Shown: positions 1 through 7,761 of the stretch, piece after piece
Layout: every line of letters starts with the position of its first letter
Position numbering within the stretch: the first letter of the stretch is position 1
NCBI GenBank assembly: GCA_001769275.1
Contig: MEOQ01000040.1
Location: forward strand, 1 to 64,000
Direction: 5' to 3'
Length of the DNA stretch: 64,000 bases
Source: Bacteroidetes bacterium GWF2_43_63
GTDB taxonomy: Bacteria; Bacteroidota; Bacteroidia; Bacteroidales; DTU049
Made by a program: the position numbers and the translations under genes
The notes under the pieces: generated by a model
Database searches by the model: none
Told to the model about the DNA's origin: nothing
Seen by the model: the letters and a program-made list of their open reading frames with translations, nothing else

Positions 1-105
1 ATTTACACTCTTCCTTTGTTTTTATTGGATGAATTTCCTCAAAAACTTCAGAAAAAAATGGGTGTCCCAATGGCGAAGTCAGGAGTGTGTTATTGGTTTT
101 TCTAA
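1..105 (+). CDS. possible 3' end of a gene entering from the left
   Basis: The + strand is open from base 1 for 34 codons to a TAA at 103-105. The predicted tail is rich in Leu, Phe and Lys and ends Cys-Tyr-Trp-Phe-Phe, which looks more like a real C-terminus than noise. It is too short to assign a family, and an open stretch of this length can occur by chance. The 212 bases that follow, up to the end of the DUF4249 gene, hold no ORF, terminator or repeat that I recognise. Confidence 0.3.
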   Translation: MYTLPLFLLDEFPQKLQKKMGVPMAKSGVCYWFF

Positions 106-317
106 AGACATGAGACACCTCTGTTACCAACCACCAATACATTATCGATTCAAGATGTTTTATTGGACGCTCAAATATTTCACTTAGTATTATTAGTGTA
201 CGAATAAACTATTGATGCGAAAATCAACATCACAGGAAACTTAAAGCAAAGACCAATCAGCAATTTACACCAGTGCATTAAGCGCTGACGATTTCGGTCT
301 GCGATGAGAGATGATAA

Positions 318-1376
318 TTAATGAAGTGGAAAATTGGGCCAGTAATCAACAAAATTAAGTTTATTTGTATAGGCCCCGGTCTTTAACAATTCCACCGTAT
401 TGTCATCAAGAGTAAAGCGTTTCCTGAATGTATATTTACTCGAGAAGAGCCCGATTCCGTTTGTGATATTTGAGAAACTGGGCCTTTCCTGAATTATAGA
501 ACTCGAAGGTTGATTGACATCGATGTATGTATTGAGGTCTTCAGCCCCAATAGTGACAGAAATATAAAGGTATCCGGGGAATCGCGTAACATCATCCCTT
601 TCCTCCAATCGCTGACCTAAAAGATAGAAAAAATCCCAGTTGCTGTAGCTCACAGTCATATCCTCACCGCCTGCGGTTGTAACTGAGGTCGTATAACCAA
701 CAGTCCAGTCATTCGTTTTTTCAATGGTATCGTTTGGATTACTGTCATACACGTCATAGTAATGGAAAACATATTTTACTTCATACATTTTTCCGTTTAA
801 TACAGAATTGAATTCGACATTTTTAGTTCCATCGTTGTAAAAGCTGATTTTCGAAAAAATGGGATTGGGTTTTTCGAGAACGAAGGAACTGATACCCGGG
901 GCTTCGCTTTCATAAATATTTCCTGTAACAGGGTCAACGATAGTAAGTTTGTATGTATAGCTTGAGCTGAGCCAAACGGTGTCTCCGGTAGCTGTAGTAG
1001 TGTAATCGTTGAGTTTGATGCGGTAATAGGGTTGGAATCCGGTGAAGAAAACACCGCCATCTTTCCATATATGAACTGTATCGGCAACATATTGCCGAAC
1101 TGACTGTCCGCTGCTATTTAATACATCCAGTGTTACATTTAGCAGATAAGGATATAGCGTACTGTCCGGAATTTGCGAATATTCAAGCGCATTCCCTTCG
1201 CCCAGAAAGGCACGATTGATTTTGATGTATTGTGTGCTGGTTGTGGCATCAAGAATGCCATACACAATCATCACTTCTTTTTTGTTTCCGTTTATATCAA
1301 GTTCGGTACTGCACGACAGAAAAGCTACTGCGGCAACAGCCAGAAACGCTTTAAAAAGAATTTTTTTCACAGACAT
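318..1376 (-). CDS. DUF4249-type outer-membrane lipoprotein
   Basis: A 352-residue lipoprotein. The start is placed at the ATG at 1376 because a textbook lipoprotein signal follows (MSVKK, hydrophobic core, FLSC with the lipid-acceptor Cys at residue 22). An ATG at 1469 that overlaps the upstream stop would add 31 residues in front of that signal and is unlikely. The body is beta-rich, with an early VYGILD segment typical of DUF4249, a Bacteroidota family often found beside TonB-dependent receptors. No such receptor is in view here, though the next gene to the left lies outside the window. A TAnnTTTG promoter sits 18 bases upstream. Function is unknown; the family call is by eye. Confidence 0.75.
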   Translation of the reverse strand: MSVKKILFKAFLAVAAVAFLSCSTELDINGNKKEVMIVYGILDATTSTQYIKINRAFLGEGNALEYSQIPDSTLYPYLLNVTLDVLNSSGQSVRQYVADTVHIWKDGGVFFTGFQPYYRIKLNDYTTTATGDTVWLSSSYTYKLTIVDPVTGNIYESEAPGISSFVLEKPNPIFSKISFYNDGTKNVEFNSVLNGKMYEVKYVFHYYDVYDSNPNDTIEKTNDWTVGYTTSVTTAGGEDMTVSYSNWDFFYLLGQRLEERDDVTRFPGYLYISVTIGAEDLNTYIDVNQPSSSIIQERPSFSNITNGIGLFSSKYTFRKRFTLDDNTVELLKTGAYTNKLNFVDYWPNFPLH

Positions 1377-1393
1377 ATTTTTTGAGACAACTG

Positions 1394-1401
1394 CAAAAGT
1401 A
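1394..1401 (-). promoter_or_regulatory. -7 promoter element (TACTTTTG)
   Basis: Exact match to the Bacteroidota -7 consensus TAnnTTTG on the minus strand, 18 bases before the DUF4249 start codon. It supports the shorter start at 1376. Confidence 0.5.
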
Positions 1402-1465
1402 AGTAATTTGTAGGAATTTACTAAAGGATTAATCAGATATTGGCGTGTGAAGATCAGTTTCAGGA

Positions 1466-2233
1466 TCATCCAATGGCCATCTGATCATCCTCGTTGAAAA
1501 TGGCATCGGAAAAACGGAGCGATTCGGCAAGCAAATCCGGTAAAGTCATTATTTTTATATCGAGGCCATGTTTAATGGCTACACTTTCGAGCTGCAACAC
1601 ACACGAAGTTTCTATGGTAATAATGTATTCAGCTCCGGCAGCGATGGCCTGGTTGAGTTCTTCCAGCGCAAAATCGGTGCTTAATTCCGAATACATAACC
1701 GAAAAAGCACCTCCGAATCCGCAGCCTGACTTGTGATGCGCTGGCTCGACCAAAGTGACGCCCTCGATCATTTTAAGAAGTTGAAGTGGTTCATCCGACA
1801 GATGATAGTCGATGACGGCACTGCTTTCAATATGCAACATCACTTTTGCCTTGAATTTTCCTTTCCAGGCTGAAACGTGAAGCACATTAATCAGGAAGTC
1901 TGACAATTCAAAAACCCTTGTTTGTAATTTCTTATATTCAAGATGAAACGAAGTGTTGTAGAAAAACCGGTTGTAATTGTGTTTTACCATGTTGGCGCAG
2001 GCAGCCGAACTCATTACGACATAATGGTCTGATGCAAACTCATGGATGAATTTTTCACCAATAAAACGAGCTTCATCCCAATGTCCGGCATTGTATGCAA
2101 CGAGCCCGCAGCAAGTTTGCTGATCGGGATAATGCACTTCAACGCCCAGATGTCGCAGGACCTTAAAAAGGTTTTGAGCGGACTCAGGCTTGAACTGGTC
2201 GGTCAAACAGGGTATAAAAACACTTAATTTCAT
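1466..2233 (-). CDS. CCG-domain (Fe-S)-binding protein, LutA/YkgE-like
   Basis: A 255-residue protein of the cysteine-rich CCG family, which includes LutA of the lactate oxidation complex and the heterodisulfide reductase B-type subunits. The N-terminal repeat has Cys9 in FIPCL, then Cys41-Cys42-Gly. The second repeat has GCGFGGAFSV near residue 170 and a late SCV cysteine. The second CCG is written GCG, so one ligand differs from the classical pair. In LutABC operons two partners (ferredoxin-type LutB and LutC) follow; here they do not, so the electron partner is unknown. It is a soluble cytoplasmic protein with no signal peptide. Its TGA overlaps an unused ATG upstream of the DUF4249 start. 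Confidence 0.8.
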   Translation of the reverse strand: MKLSVFIPCLTDQFKPESAQNLFKVLRHLGVEVHYPDQQTCCGLVAYNAGHWDEARFIGEKFIHEFASDHYVVMSSAACANMVKHNYNRFFYNTSFHLEYKKLQTRVFELSDFLINVLHVSAWKGKFKAKVMLHIESSAVIDYHLSDEPLQLLKMIEGVTLVEPAHHKSGCGFGGAFSVMYSELSTDFALEELNQAIAAGAEYIITIETSCVLQLESVAIKHGLDIKIMTLPDLLAESLRFSDAIFNEDDQMAIG

Positions 2234-2250
2234 GCTGGTTATGAGAAAAT

Positions 2251-2258
2251 CAAAAGTA
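2251..2258 (-). promoter_or_regulatory. -7 promoter element (TACTTTTG)
   Basis: Exact TAnnTTTG match on the minus strand, 18 bases before the LutA-like start codon, the same spacing as for the DUF4249 gene. Confidence 0.5.
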
Positions 2259-2307
2259 CAATTTTTTTTTTCCTGTTAAAAGAATTTATTAACGGCCCCG
2301 TTTTTGT

Positions 2308-2315
2308 TATATTTG
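2308..2315 (+). promoter_or_regulatory. -7 promoter element (TATATTTG)
   Basis: TAnnTTTG match 20 bases before the start of the lipoprotein gene at 2335. It is divergent from the minus-strand promoter at 2251-2258. Confidence 0.5.
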
Positions 2316-2334
2316 CTGTTCAAATTATACTTCT

Positions 2335-3018
2335 ATGAAAAAGAATCTACTCTTTTGGTCAGCCCTTGTGTTGATTTTCACTTTATCGTCATGCGATCTC
2401 CTTCAGGAAGAACCACCTACTAAAACTCAAATGGAAGGTGTTTGGCTTGTTAATAAAGCTTACGACATGAACACCGGACAGGATATTACACCCCGTGTTA
2501 ATTTCCCGATTACAGCATTCCATCTTAGCAGCGACGGCACCATCGTTTCAACGGCGGGACCGCTTATGATGTATGTAGTTTATGGCGACAGTAAATATGT
2601 GAACATAGCCAGCTCAATCGATCAGGTTTTCAATTATGCAAGTTTGAATTTTAATGGCGGTGAATTTTTTATTGGCGGTGGTGTGCAACCACGCTTTACC
2701 CTCGAAATGAAACTGGAAGGCCTTCCCGGTCAGGCTGCTCTGACTACGCTGCTTGAAATGATTGGTATCGGCAATGATTACCTGGATGTTGTGGTTTACC
2801 ACAAGTTTATGGATGTGAAAGTCGATTTCTCCGAAGACTATGAAACCATGTATTGGGAAATTGATGATATGACTACGGCTGCATACAATTCAAAAGACAA
2901 TCAGGGAAACTATGTTCTTTGGCAAGGCTGGCCTGTAAATAATTTCTCAAAAGTGCAAATCACAATGCAGAAACAAGTTAAAGATATCAGAGACCTTGTT
3001 GAAGAATCCAGCAACTAA
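2335..3018 (+). CDS. lipoprotein of unknown function
   Basis: A 227-residue protein with a clear lipoprotein signal: MKKN, hydrophobic core, LSSC with Cys20. An acidic DLLQEE stretch follows the Cys. The early segment TKTQMEGVWLVNKAYD resembles the opening strand of lipocalin-like proteins (a G-x-W pattern), and the rest alternates short beta-type stretches, so a small beta-barrel or lipocalin-like fold is possible but unproven. It is a single-gene unit with its own promoter and a strong terminator just downstream. Confidence 0.75.
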   Translation: MKKNLLFWSALVLIFTLSSCDLLQEEPPTKTQMEGVWLVNKAYDMNTGQDITPRVNFPITAFHLSSDGTIVSTAGPLMMYVVYGDSKYVNIASSIDQVFNYASLNFNGGEFFIGGGVQPRFTLEMKLEGLPGQAALTTLLEMIGIGNDYLDVVVYHKFMDVKVDFSEDYETMYWEIDDMTTAAYNSKDNQGNYVLWQGWPVNNFSKVQITMQKQVKDIRDLVEESSN

Positions 3019-3040
3019 AATCTCAGATCAAACAATATTG

Positions 3041-3066
3041 AACCCGCTGAAATGGCGGGTTTTTTT
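3041..3066 (+). terminator. rho-independent terminator
   Basis: Stem AACCCGC / GCGGGTT with a six-base loop, followed by a run of seven T. It lies 22 bases after the lipoprotein stop. Confidence 0.85.
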
Positions 3067-3108
3067 GTGCACAAAATTGCAATGCACGCTGAAAAGATTA
3101 GTTCACTC

Positions 3109-5142
3109 TTACCGAAGCAACGTAATATGTCCCCGTTTTGTAAATGCAAGGTCTCCGGGTAAAGTCATGCGAAGAATGTAGTGGTAAACAGCACAGGGAG
3201 CAGGTGAACCGTCGTTGGTGCCATCCCAGCATTCGTAAAAATCAGTAGTGTTGAACATTTCTTCGCCGAGTTCATTGAAGATTATGAATGAATAAGAGGT
3301 GTGGTCAATATACACTCCAAACGGGCAAAAAGTTGTATTGTAACCGGTCGGCGAAAATGCATTTGCGATGAACAAGCGTGGCAATTGCTGAATTTCAATT
3401 TGATTGGACCATGTTGTATCATTGTATCCAAGCGGATTCCCGGCAGCTTCAATGCATTCAATCCGATAGTTGAATAATCCGTAACTCAAATAATAGGGTG
3501 CAACATCATCGGCATAATATTCGGCGCCGGCAGCAAAAGTGGCTATGGGTGCCGGATCCGGAACATGATCAATCATGCGGTGCAATTTGTATTCCTGTGC
3601 TCCGGTAGGCCAGCCCTCATAATCATTCCAGATAAGTTCGTTTGAAAGATCGCCCAGTGGTTCGCCCCTCAGAAAAATAGTTCTAGCGGTATCGCTGTGC
3701 ATGGCTTCGTTGCTGCATGAATCAATTACAGCAACGCGATAGAAAACCGACTGCAGATCTGCGTTCGCTGTTGCATCTGTAAAAATGTACTCAGGTGTTG
3801 CTGTATACGACTTGTAATCGATCGAAGTCCATGGTCCAGTAGGCGACAGGCTGCGTTGCAGCGAATAACCGAGAACATACACATTGCGGTCGTTTACCCA
3901 TTTCAGATCAACACTGCCGTCGGTGTTGACTGAGGCATACCGGATATAAACATAAGCCGGCAGTTCTGGAAAATCGACCAGCTCGCATGAAAAATTGGAG
4001 GAAGTAGTATCTCCGTTTATTGAAACGGCTGATATGTAAAAACAATACGAGCTGTCGTTTTCAAGATTTAATATTTCATATTGGACTGTTGAGTTTGAGA
4101 CCACATCGAGAACAGACCATGAGCCACCATTTTCAGCGAAATAAATAATGTATTCAGTAATACCGGGAAAACCGCTGTAAGCCGACCAGCTGAGATTTAC
4201 ACTGCGGTTGCAAGGATCAACGGTACTGCTGAGGAAAATGGTTGAATGCCCTGTTGTGAGCGGACTTGTTGTGGCACATGAATCGATGGCGGCCACACAA
4301 TAGGATTCGGAATTCAGATCAGCCGTTGAAGATAAATTTTCGTAGGTAGTAGTGTTTATGCCCCATACCGTATCAATGGGCATCCACACTCCGGTAAAAA
4401 GATAAATAATATAGCCTTCGGTATCACCTGAAGAAGAAGGCTGCCAGCCAATTACAGCATTTTGCGTTGCTGGATTCACCGAAACGCTGTCCAGTTCGGG
4501 GATGTCGGGCGGAATGATGTTTTGATAAACATCGCCGTCGATGGAAGAAACAGAAATACAACCTGAGGCATCGGTCTGTTCAATTCTGAAATTTACCTGA
4601 TTGTTGCAAATGTCGATTGTGTCCAAAAAGGATGTGAAGAGTGTTGTTCCTGCTGCATTCCAGGTGCCTGCCGGATATTCGTAAAGCACATTGTAATTTC
4701 CGGAAGTGCCCAGAGGCGGCATGTGGAGCGAATTCCAGCTGAGTGGCGCTGTCCCGTTAAGTGGATTCAATGCGGTAAGCATCATGGTGCCTAATGAATC
4801 GGATGGAACAGAATATTGAAAAACCGGTGCATCGGAAACGGTAATCATGTAATAAAAACCGGGAGTAGTTTGTGCGTTTGCACCAACGTGCAGCCAATTA
4901 TTCTGAGCATAAACCGGGATAGTTGCCACCAATGCGTAAGGGCCTGCCAGAGTGGTTGAATGAAATATCTGATATGAATCGAAAACCGCAGTTGGATCAG
5001 TCGGAATCACCCAGGATAATTCAACATCGCCATTTGCTTTAACGTCGAGGCATCGCAGCGAAGGGGCATCCAGTGCAGCGAAAGACAATGTTCTCCAAAG
5101 CAGGAGTATGAAGAACAATGAGTATTTCAGCCGCTGTATCAT
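3109..5142 (-). CDS. secreted fibronectin type III protein with type-B T9SS sorting domain
   Basis: A 677-residue exported protein. A signal peptide covers about residues 1-23. Repeated FnIII-like modules follow, recognisable from recurring motifs such as VNLSWSAYSG, EYIIYF and SSYCFYISAV. The last 90 residues are a gliding-motility-associated C-terminal (CHU_C) domain, beginning FIANAFSPTGYN and ending near RGHITLLR, which is the type-B signal for the type IX secretion system. Paired cysteines in the FnIII modules suggest disulphides outside the cell. It starts 3 bases after the stop of the inactive M16 subunit, so it is probably the last gene of that operon. A surface or adhesion role is inferred. 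Confidence 0.85.
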   Translation of the reverse strand: MIQRLKYSLFFILLLWRTLSFAALDAPSLRCLDVKANGDVELSWVIPTDPTAVFDSYQIFHSTTLAGPYALVATIPVYAQNNWLHVGANAQTTPGFYYMITVSDAPVFQYSVPSDSLGTMMLTALNPLNGTAPLSWNSLHMPPLGTSGNYNVLYEYPAGTWNAAGTTLFTSFLDTIDICNNQVNFRIEQTDASGCISVSSIDGDVYQNIIPPDIPELDSVSVNPATQNAVIGWQPSSSGDTEGYIIYLFTGVWMPIDTVWGINTTTYENLSSTADLNSESYCVAAIDSCATTSPLTTGHSTIFLSSTVDPCNRSVNLSWSAYSGFPGITEYIIYFAENGGSWSVLDVVSNSTVQYEILNLENDSSYCFYISAVSINGDTTSSNFSCELVDFPELPAYVYIRYASVNTDGSVDLKWVNDRNVYVLGYSLQRSLSPTGPWTSIDYKSYTATPEYIFTDATANADLQSVFYRVAVIDSCSNEAMHSDTARTIFLRGEPLGDLSNELIWNDYEGWPTGAQEYKLHRMIDHVPDPAPIATFAAGAEYYADDVAPYYLSYGLFNYRIECIEAAGNPLGYNDTTWSNQIEIQQLPRLFIANAFSPTGYNTTFCPFGVYIDHTSYSFIIFNELGEEMFNTTDFYECWDGTNDGSPAPCAVYHYILRMTLPGDLAFTKRGHITLLR

Positions 5143-5145
5143 GTG

Positions 5146-6438
5146 TTATTTTTTATTTCCTACTATCAGAACCCGCATTTCATCAGGATTCAGGTATTTT
5201 TTTGCAGTTAGCAAAACATCTTCTGGACTTGCGTTTGCGATGGAATCCCAATAGTTTCTGAAATATTTTTTCGGATCAAGGTTGTCAGCATGCATGTGCA
5301 TAAGTTTTTCAGTCAGCGCAAAAGGCCCATCCAGACTGCGAAGCAGATTTCCGAAAATATAATTGCGCGCAATATTCAATTCTTCCATCAGCACTTTCTC
5401 TGCAGATAAACGCGAAATTTCCTTGAAAATTTCATCAAGAGCTTGTTGAGTAATATCTGTATTAACTTCAGTTTGAATAGAAAGGTGCGATGCTTTTGCA
5501 CGCAGGGCCAAACCAGAAGAAATGCCATAAGTAAAACCTTTTTCTTCGCGAATGGTTTTCATCAGCCGGCTTCCGAAGTATCCACCCAGTATTGTATTTG
5601 TCAAAGCCAGAAGGGGAAAATCAGGGTGGCTGCGGCCAACGACAGGAATTCCCATCATGATTGCAGACTGCACTGCATCTTCAACCAACACGATTTTTTC
5701 CTTTTCGGCAGAAGGTTGAATTGTAAATTCCTGTTCAGGAATTCCGCTTCCATTATTGTTAATGTCTTTCAAAAGATCATTGAGTGAAGCGATAACATCC
5801 GAATCGATGTTGCCACCAATGTACAAGCTCAATTCGCCAAACGGCAGATGATTGTATAAGTGTTTGAGGTCCTCTGTAACAAGATTGTCAAAATCGGCTT
5901 CGCAAATTGTTTTTCCGTATGGATGTTTTTCACCATAAAGCATTGAAGGAAAAATGCGTCGGGCAAGATTCATTACTTTTCTGTTGCCGATTATAAATTC
6001 CTGTTTATTATTGGCAAGAATCACCCTGAATTCTTCTTCCGGAAAAGTTGCTTCAGTCAGGATTGACTTTAATATTGGAAAGAGTTTTACCAGGATATGT
6101 TTGACGGCAAAAATACTGAAGGTAGTATGATGGTTTGATGCCGTTACATCAATATAAGCGCCACCGAAATCAATGGCTTCGGCGATCTGAAAAGAATTGA
6201 ACTGCCTTGTTCCTTCTGTCATCATTCGGGCCATTGACGAGGCCTGAAGCGGCTTTTGCTGAATCCATGAACCTGACTTAACCAGAATATCCAGTCGGAC
6301 TACTTCGGAATTGAAATTTTCAAAACAAAAGCAAGGGAACTGGTTGTTTATTTTTGTTTCGGTGAAAGCCGGAAAACCGCCAAACTGCAGTGATTCAGCT
6401 GCCGGTGCGATTGAACGGTTAATATCTGTTGTGTTCAT
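5146..6438 (-). CDS. M16 peptidase family, non-catalytic subunit
   Basis: A 430-residue M16 (pitrilysin-like) protein. The zinc motif HxxEH is absent: the equivalent segment reads SSMARMMTEGTRQF. The C-terminal R/Y signature is present (FGSRLMKTIREEKGFTYGI, around residues 290-310), as in inactive partner subunits of two-chain M16 enzymes such as mitochondrial processing peptidase. The ATG at 6438 is preferred over a TTG 21 bases upstream. The active subunit gene lies immediately upstream, 33 bases away, so the two probably form a heterodimer. No signal peptide is visible. Confidence 0.88.
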   Translation of the reverse strand: MNTTDINRSIAPAAESLQFGGFPAFTETKINNQFPCFCFENFNSEVVRLDILVKSGSWIQQKPLQASSMARMMTEGTRQFNSFQIAEAIDFGGAYIDVTASNHHTTFSIFAVKHILVKLFPILKSILTEATFPEEEFRVILANNKQEFIIGNRKVMNLARRIFPSMLYGEKHPYGKTICEADFDNLVTEDLKHLYNHLPFGELSLYIGGNIDSDVIASLNDLLKDINNNGSGIPEQEFTIQPSAEKEKIVLVEDAVQSAIMMGIPVVGRSHPDFPLLALTNTILGGYFGSRLMKTIREEKGFTYGISSGLALRAKASHLSIQTEVNTDITQQALDEIFKEISRLSAEKVLMEELNIARNYIFGNLLRSLDGPFALTEKLMHMHADNLDPKKYFRNYWDSIANASPEDVLLTAKKYLNPDEMRVLIVGNKK

Positions 6439-6471
6439 AATTTCTTGTTTGACAATCAAAAATGCAAAAAG

Positions 6472-7710
6472 TTATTTTCGCGGCTCGTATAAAAGTTGTG
6501 AAAGATTTTCATCGCGAAAGACCGAAGTTGCAACCCGGCAAATATCCTCCCGCGTGATTGCACGGTATTTTGCAACTTCATGATTAATGCGATCAGCATC
6601 GCCCATCCATTCGTTGTATGCAAGATTCATAGCATTGTTCAGACAGCTGGTTTTTGAAAACTCGAATGTCGATTCGATTTTATTTTTCACTTTTTCCAGT
6701 TCACGGTCGCTGAAATTTCCTTTTTTAATTTCCTCAATTTCTTTTTTGATTGCGGGTATTACATCGTTGAAGGAATATCCACCGGTGAGCTCTCCATGAA
6801 TGACAAAAAGCCCCGGATCGTAATCGCCGGTGATGTAGCCGTTCAGACCTGAAAAATAATTTTTGTCTTTGACAAGATTCTGATACAGCCTTGACGAAGC
6901 GCCATTTGAGAGCAGATCAGAGATGAGATCGCATACTTTGTAATCCGGATTTTCGCGTCCTGCCATGTGGTAGGCCTGATACAAAGCCCTGAACGGAACA
7001 TCGCGCTCAAGTGTCAACTCTCTTTTTTCATTTTGTTCGGGTTCCTGTGGAACATTATGTGCGGCAGCGTGTGTCTTATTAATGCTGCCAAACCATTTTT
7101 CGGCAAGTTTTCTTACCGTATCAGTTTCGAGCGGACCAGTCACAACCATGATGGCGTTTGCGGGATTGTACCACTTGTCATAAAACGCACGAACATCGCT
7201 CATGGTCGCATTTTCGATATGGCTAAGCTCCTTACCGATGGTGGACCATTTGTATGGGTGTTCTTTGTATGCCAAAGGTCGCAGATACAGCCACGCATCT
7301 CCGTAAGGTTGATTGAGATAGCGCTGTTTAAATTCTTCAATAACTACTTTTCGTTGCACCTCGAGCGATTTTTCCGAAAAAGCCAGACTGAGCATGCGGT
7401 CAGACTCGAGCCAGAATGCAGTTTCTATATTCTGCGCGGGGAGTGTGATATGATAGTTTGTGATATCGTTGTTGGTGAAAGCGTTGTTTTCGCCACCGAC
7501 TTTTTCGAGAGGCGTATCGTATTCAGGAATGTTAATACTGCCACCAAACATGAGATGTTCGAACAAATGAGCAAATCCGGTCCGGTTTTCATCTTCATCG
7601 CGGGCACCAACGCCGTAGAGGATATTAACGACTGCCATCGGAGTGGTTTTATCATTATAAACCAGCACTTTCAGTCCATTTGAAAGTGTGAATTTTTCAA
7701 ATTGAAGCAT
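6472..7710 (-). CDS. M16 zinc metallopeptidase, catalytic subunit
   Basis: A 412-residue M16 peptidase with the inverted zinc motif HLFEH at residues 48-52 and the downstream acidic ligand region EEFKQRYLNQPYGD. This is the catalytic half of an M16 pair: it is followed by the HxxEH-less subunit, and the two likely enclose substrates in a shared clamshell chamber. It has no signal peptide, so it is probably cytoplasmic and degrades peptides; a processing role is possible. It is the first gene of a three-gene minus-strand operon ending with a T9SS protein. A TAnnTTTG promoter lies 17 bases upstream. Confidence 0.9.
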   Translation of the reverse strand: MLQFEKFTLSNGLKVLVYNDKTTPMAVVNILYGVGARDEDENRTGFAHLFEHLMFGGSINIPEYDTPLEKVGGENNAFTNNDITNYHITLPAQNIETAFWLESDRMLSLAFSEKSLEVQRKVVIEEFKQRYLNQPYGDAWLYLRPLAYKEHPYKWSTIGKELSHIENATMSDVRAFYDKWYNPANAIMVVTGPLETDTVRKLAEKWFGSINKTHAAAHNVPQEPEQNEKRELTLERDVPFRALYQAYHMAGRENPDYKVCDLISDLLSNGASSRLYQNLVKDKNYFSGLNGYITGDYDPGLFVIHGELTGGYSFNDVIPAIKKEIEEIKKGNFSDRELEKVKNKIESTFEFSKTSCLNNAMNLAYNEWMGDADRINHEVAKYRAITREDICRVATSVFRDENLSQLLYEPRK

Positions 7711-7726
7711 TGAAATTATTTTCCTT

Positions 7727-7734
7727 CAAAGTTA
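7727..7734 (-). promoter_or_regulatory. -7 promoter element (TAACTTTG)
   Basis: TAnnTTTG on the minus strand in front of the M16 operon. It sits only 6 bases from the divergent plus-strand element at 7741-7748, so the two promoters nearly touch. Confidence 0.5.
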
Positions 7735-7740
7735 AATAAA

Positions 7741-7748
7741 TATCTTTG
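7741..7748 (+). promoter_or_regulatory. -7 promoter element (TATCTTTG)
   Basis: TAnnTTTG ending 13 bases before the ClC channel start codon at 7762, implying a very short leader. Confidence 0.5.
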
Positions 7749-7761
7749 ACAAAAATATCAC

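Noticed and set aside
1377-1469. Upstream ATG of the DUF4249 gene overlapping the previous stop (ATGA)
   Set aside because: It would place 31 residues before a perfect lipoprotein signal and run across the promoter motif.
6967-7683. 238-residue plus-strand ORF opposite the M16 gene
   Set aside because: No domain and low-complexity composition; it is the shadow of a well-supported peptidase gene.
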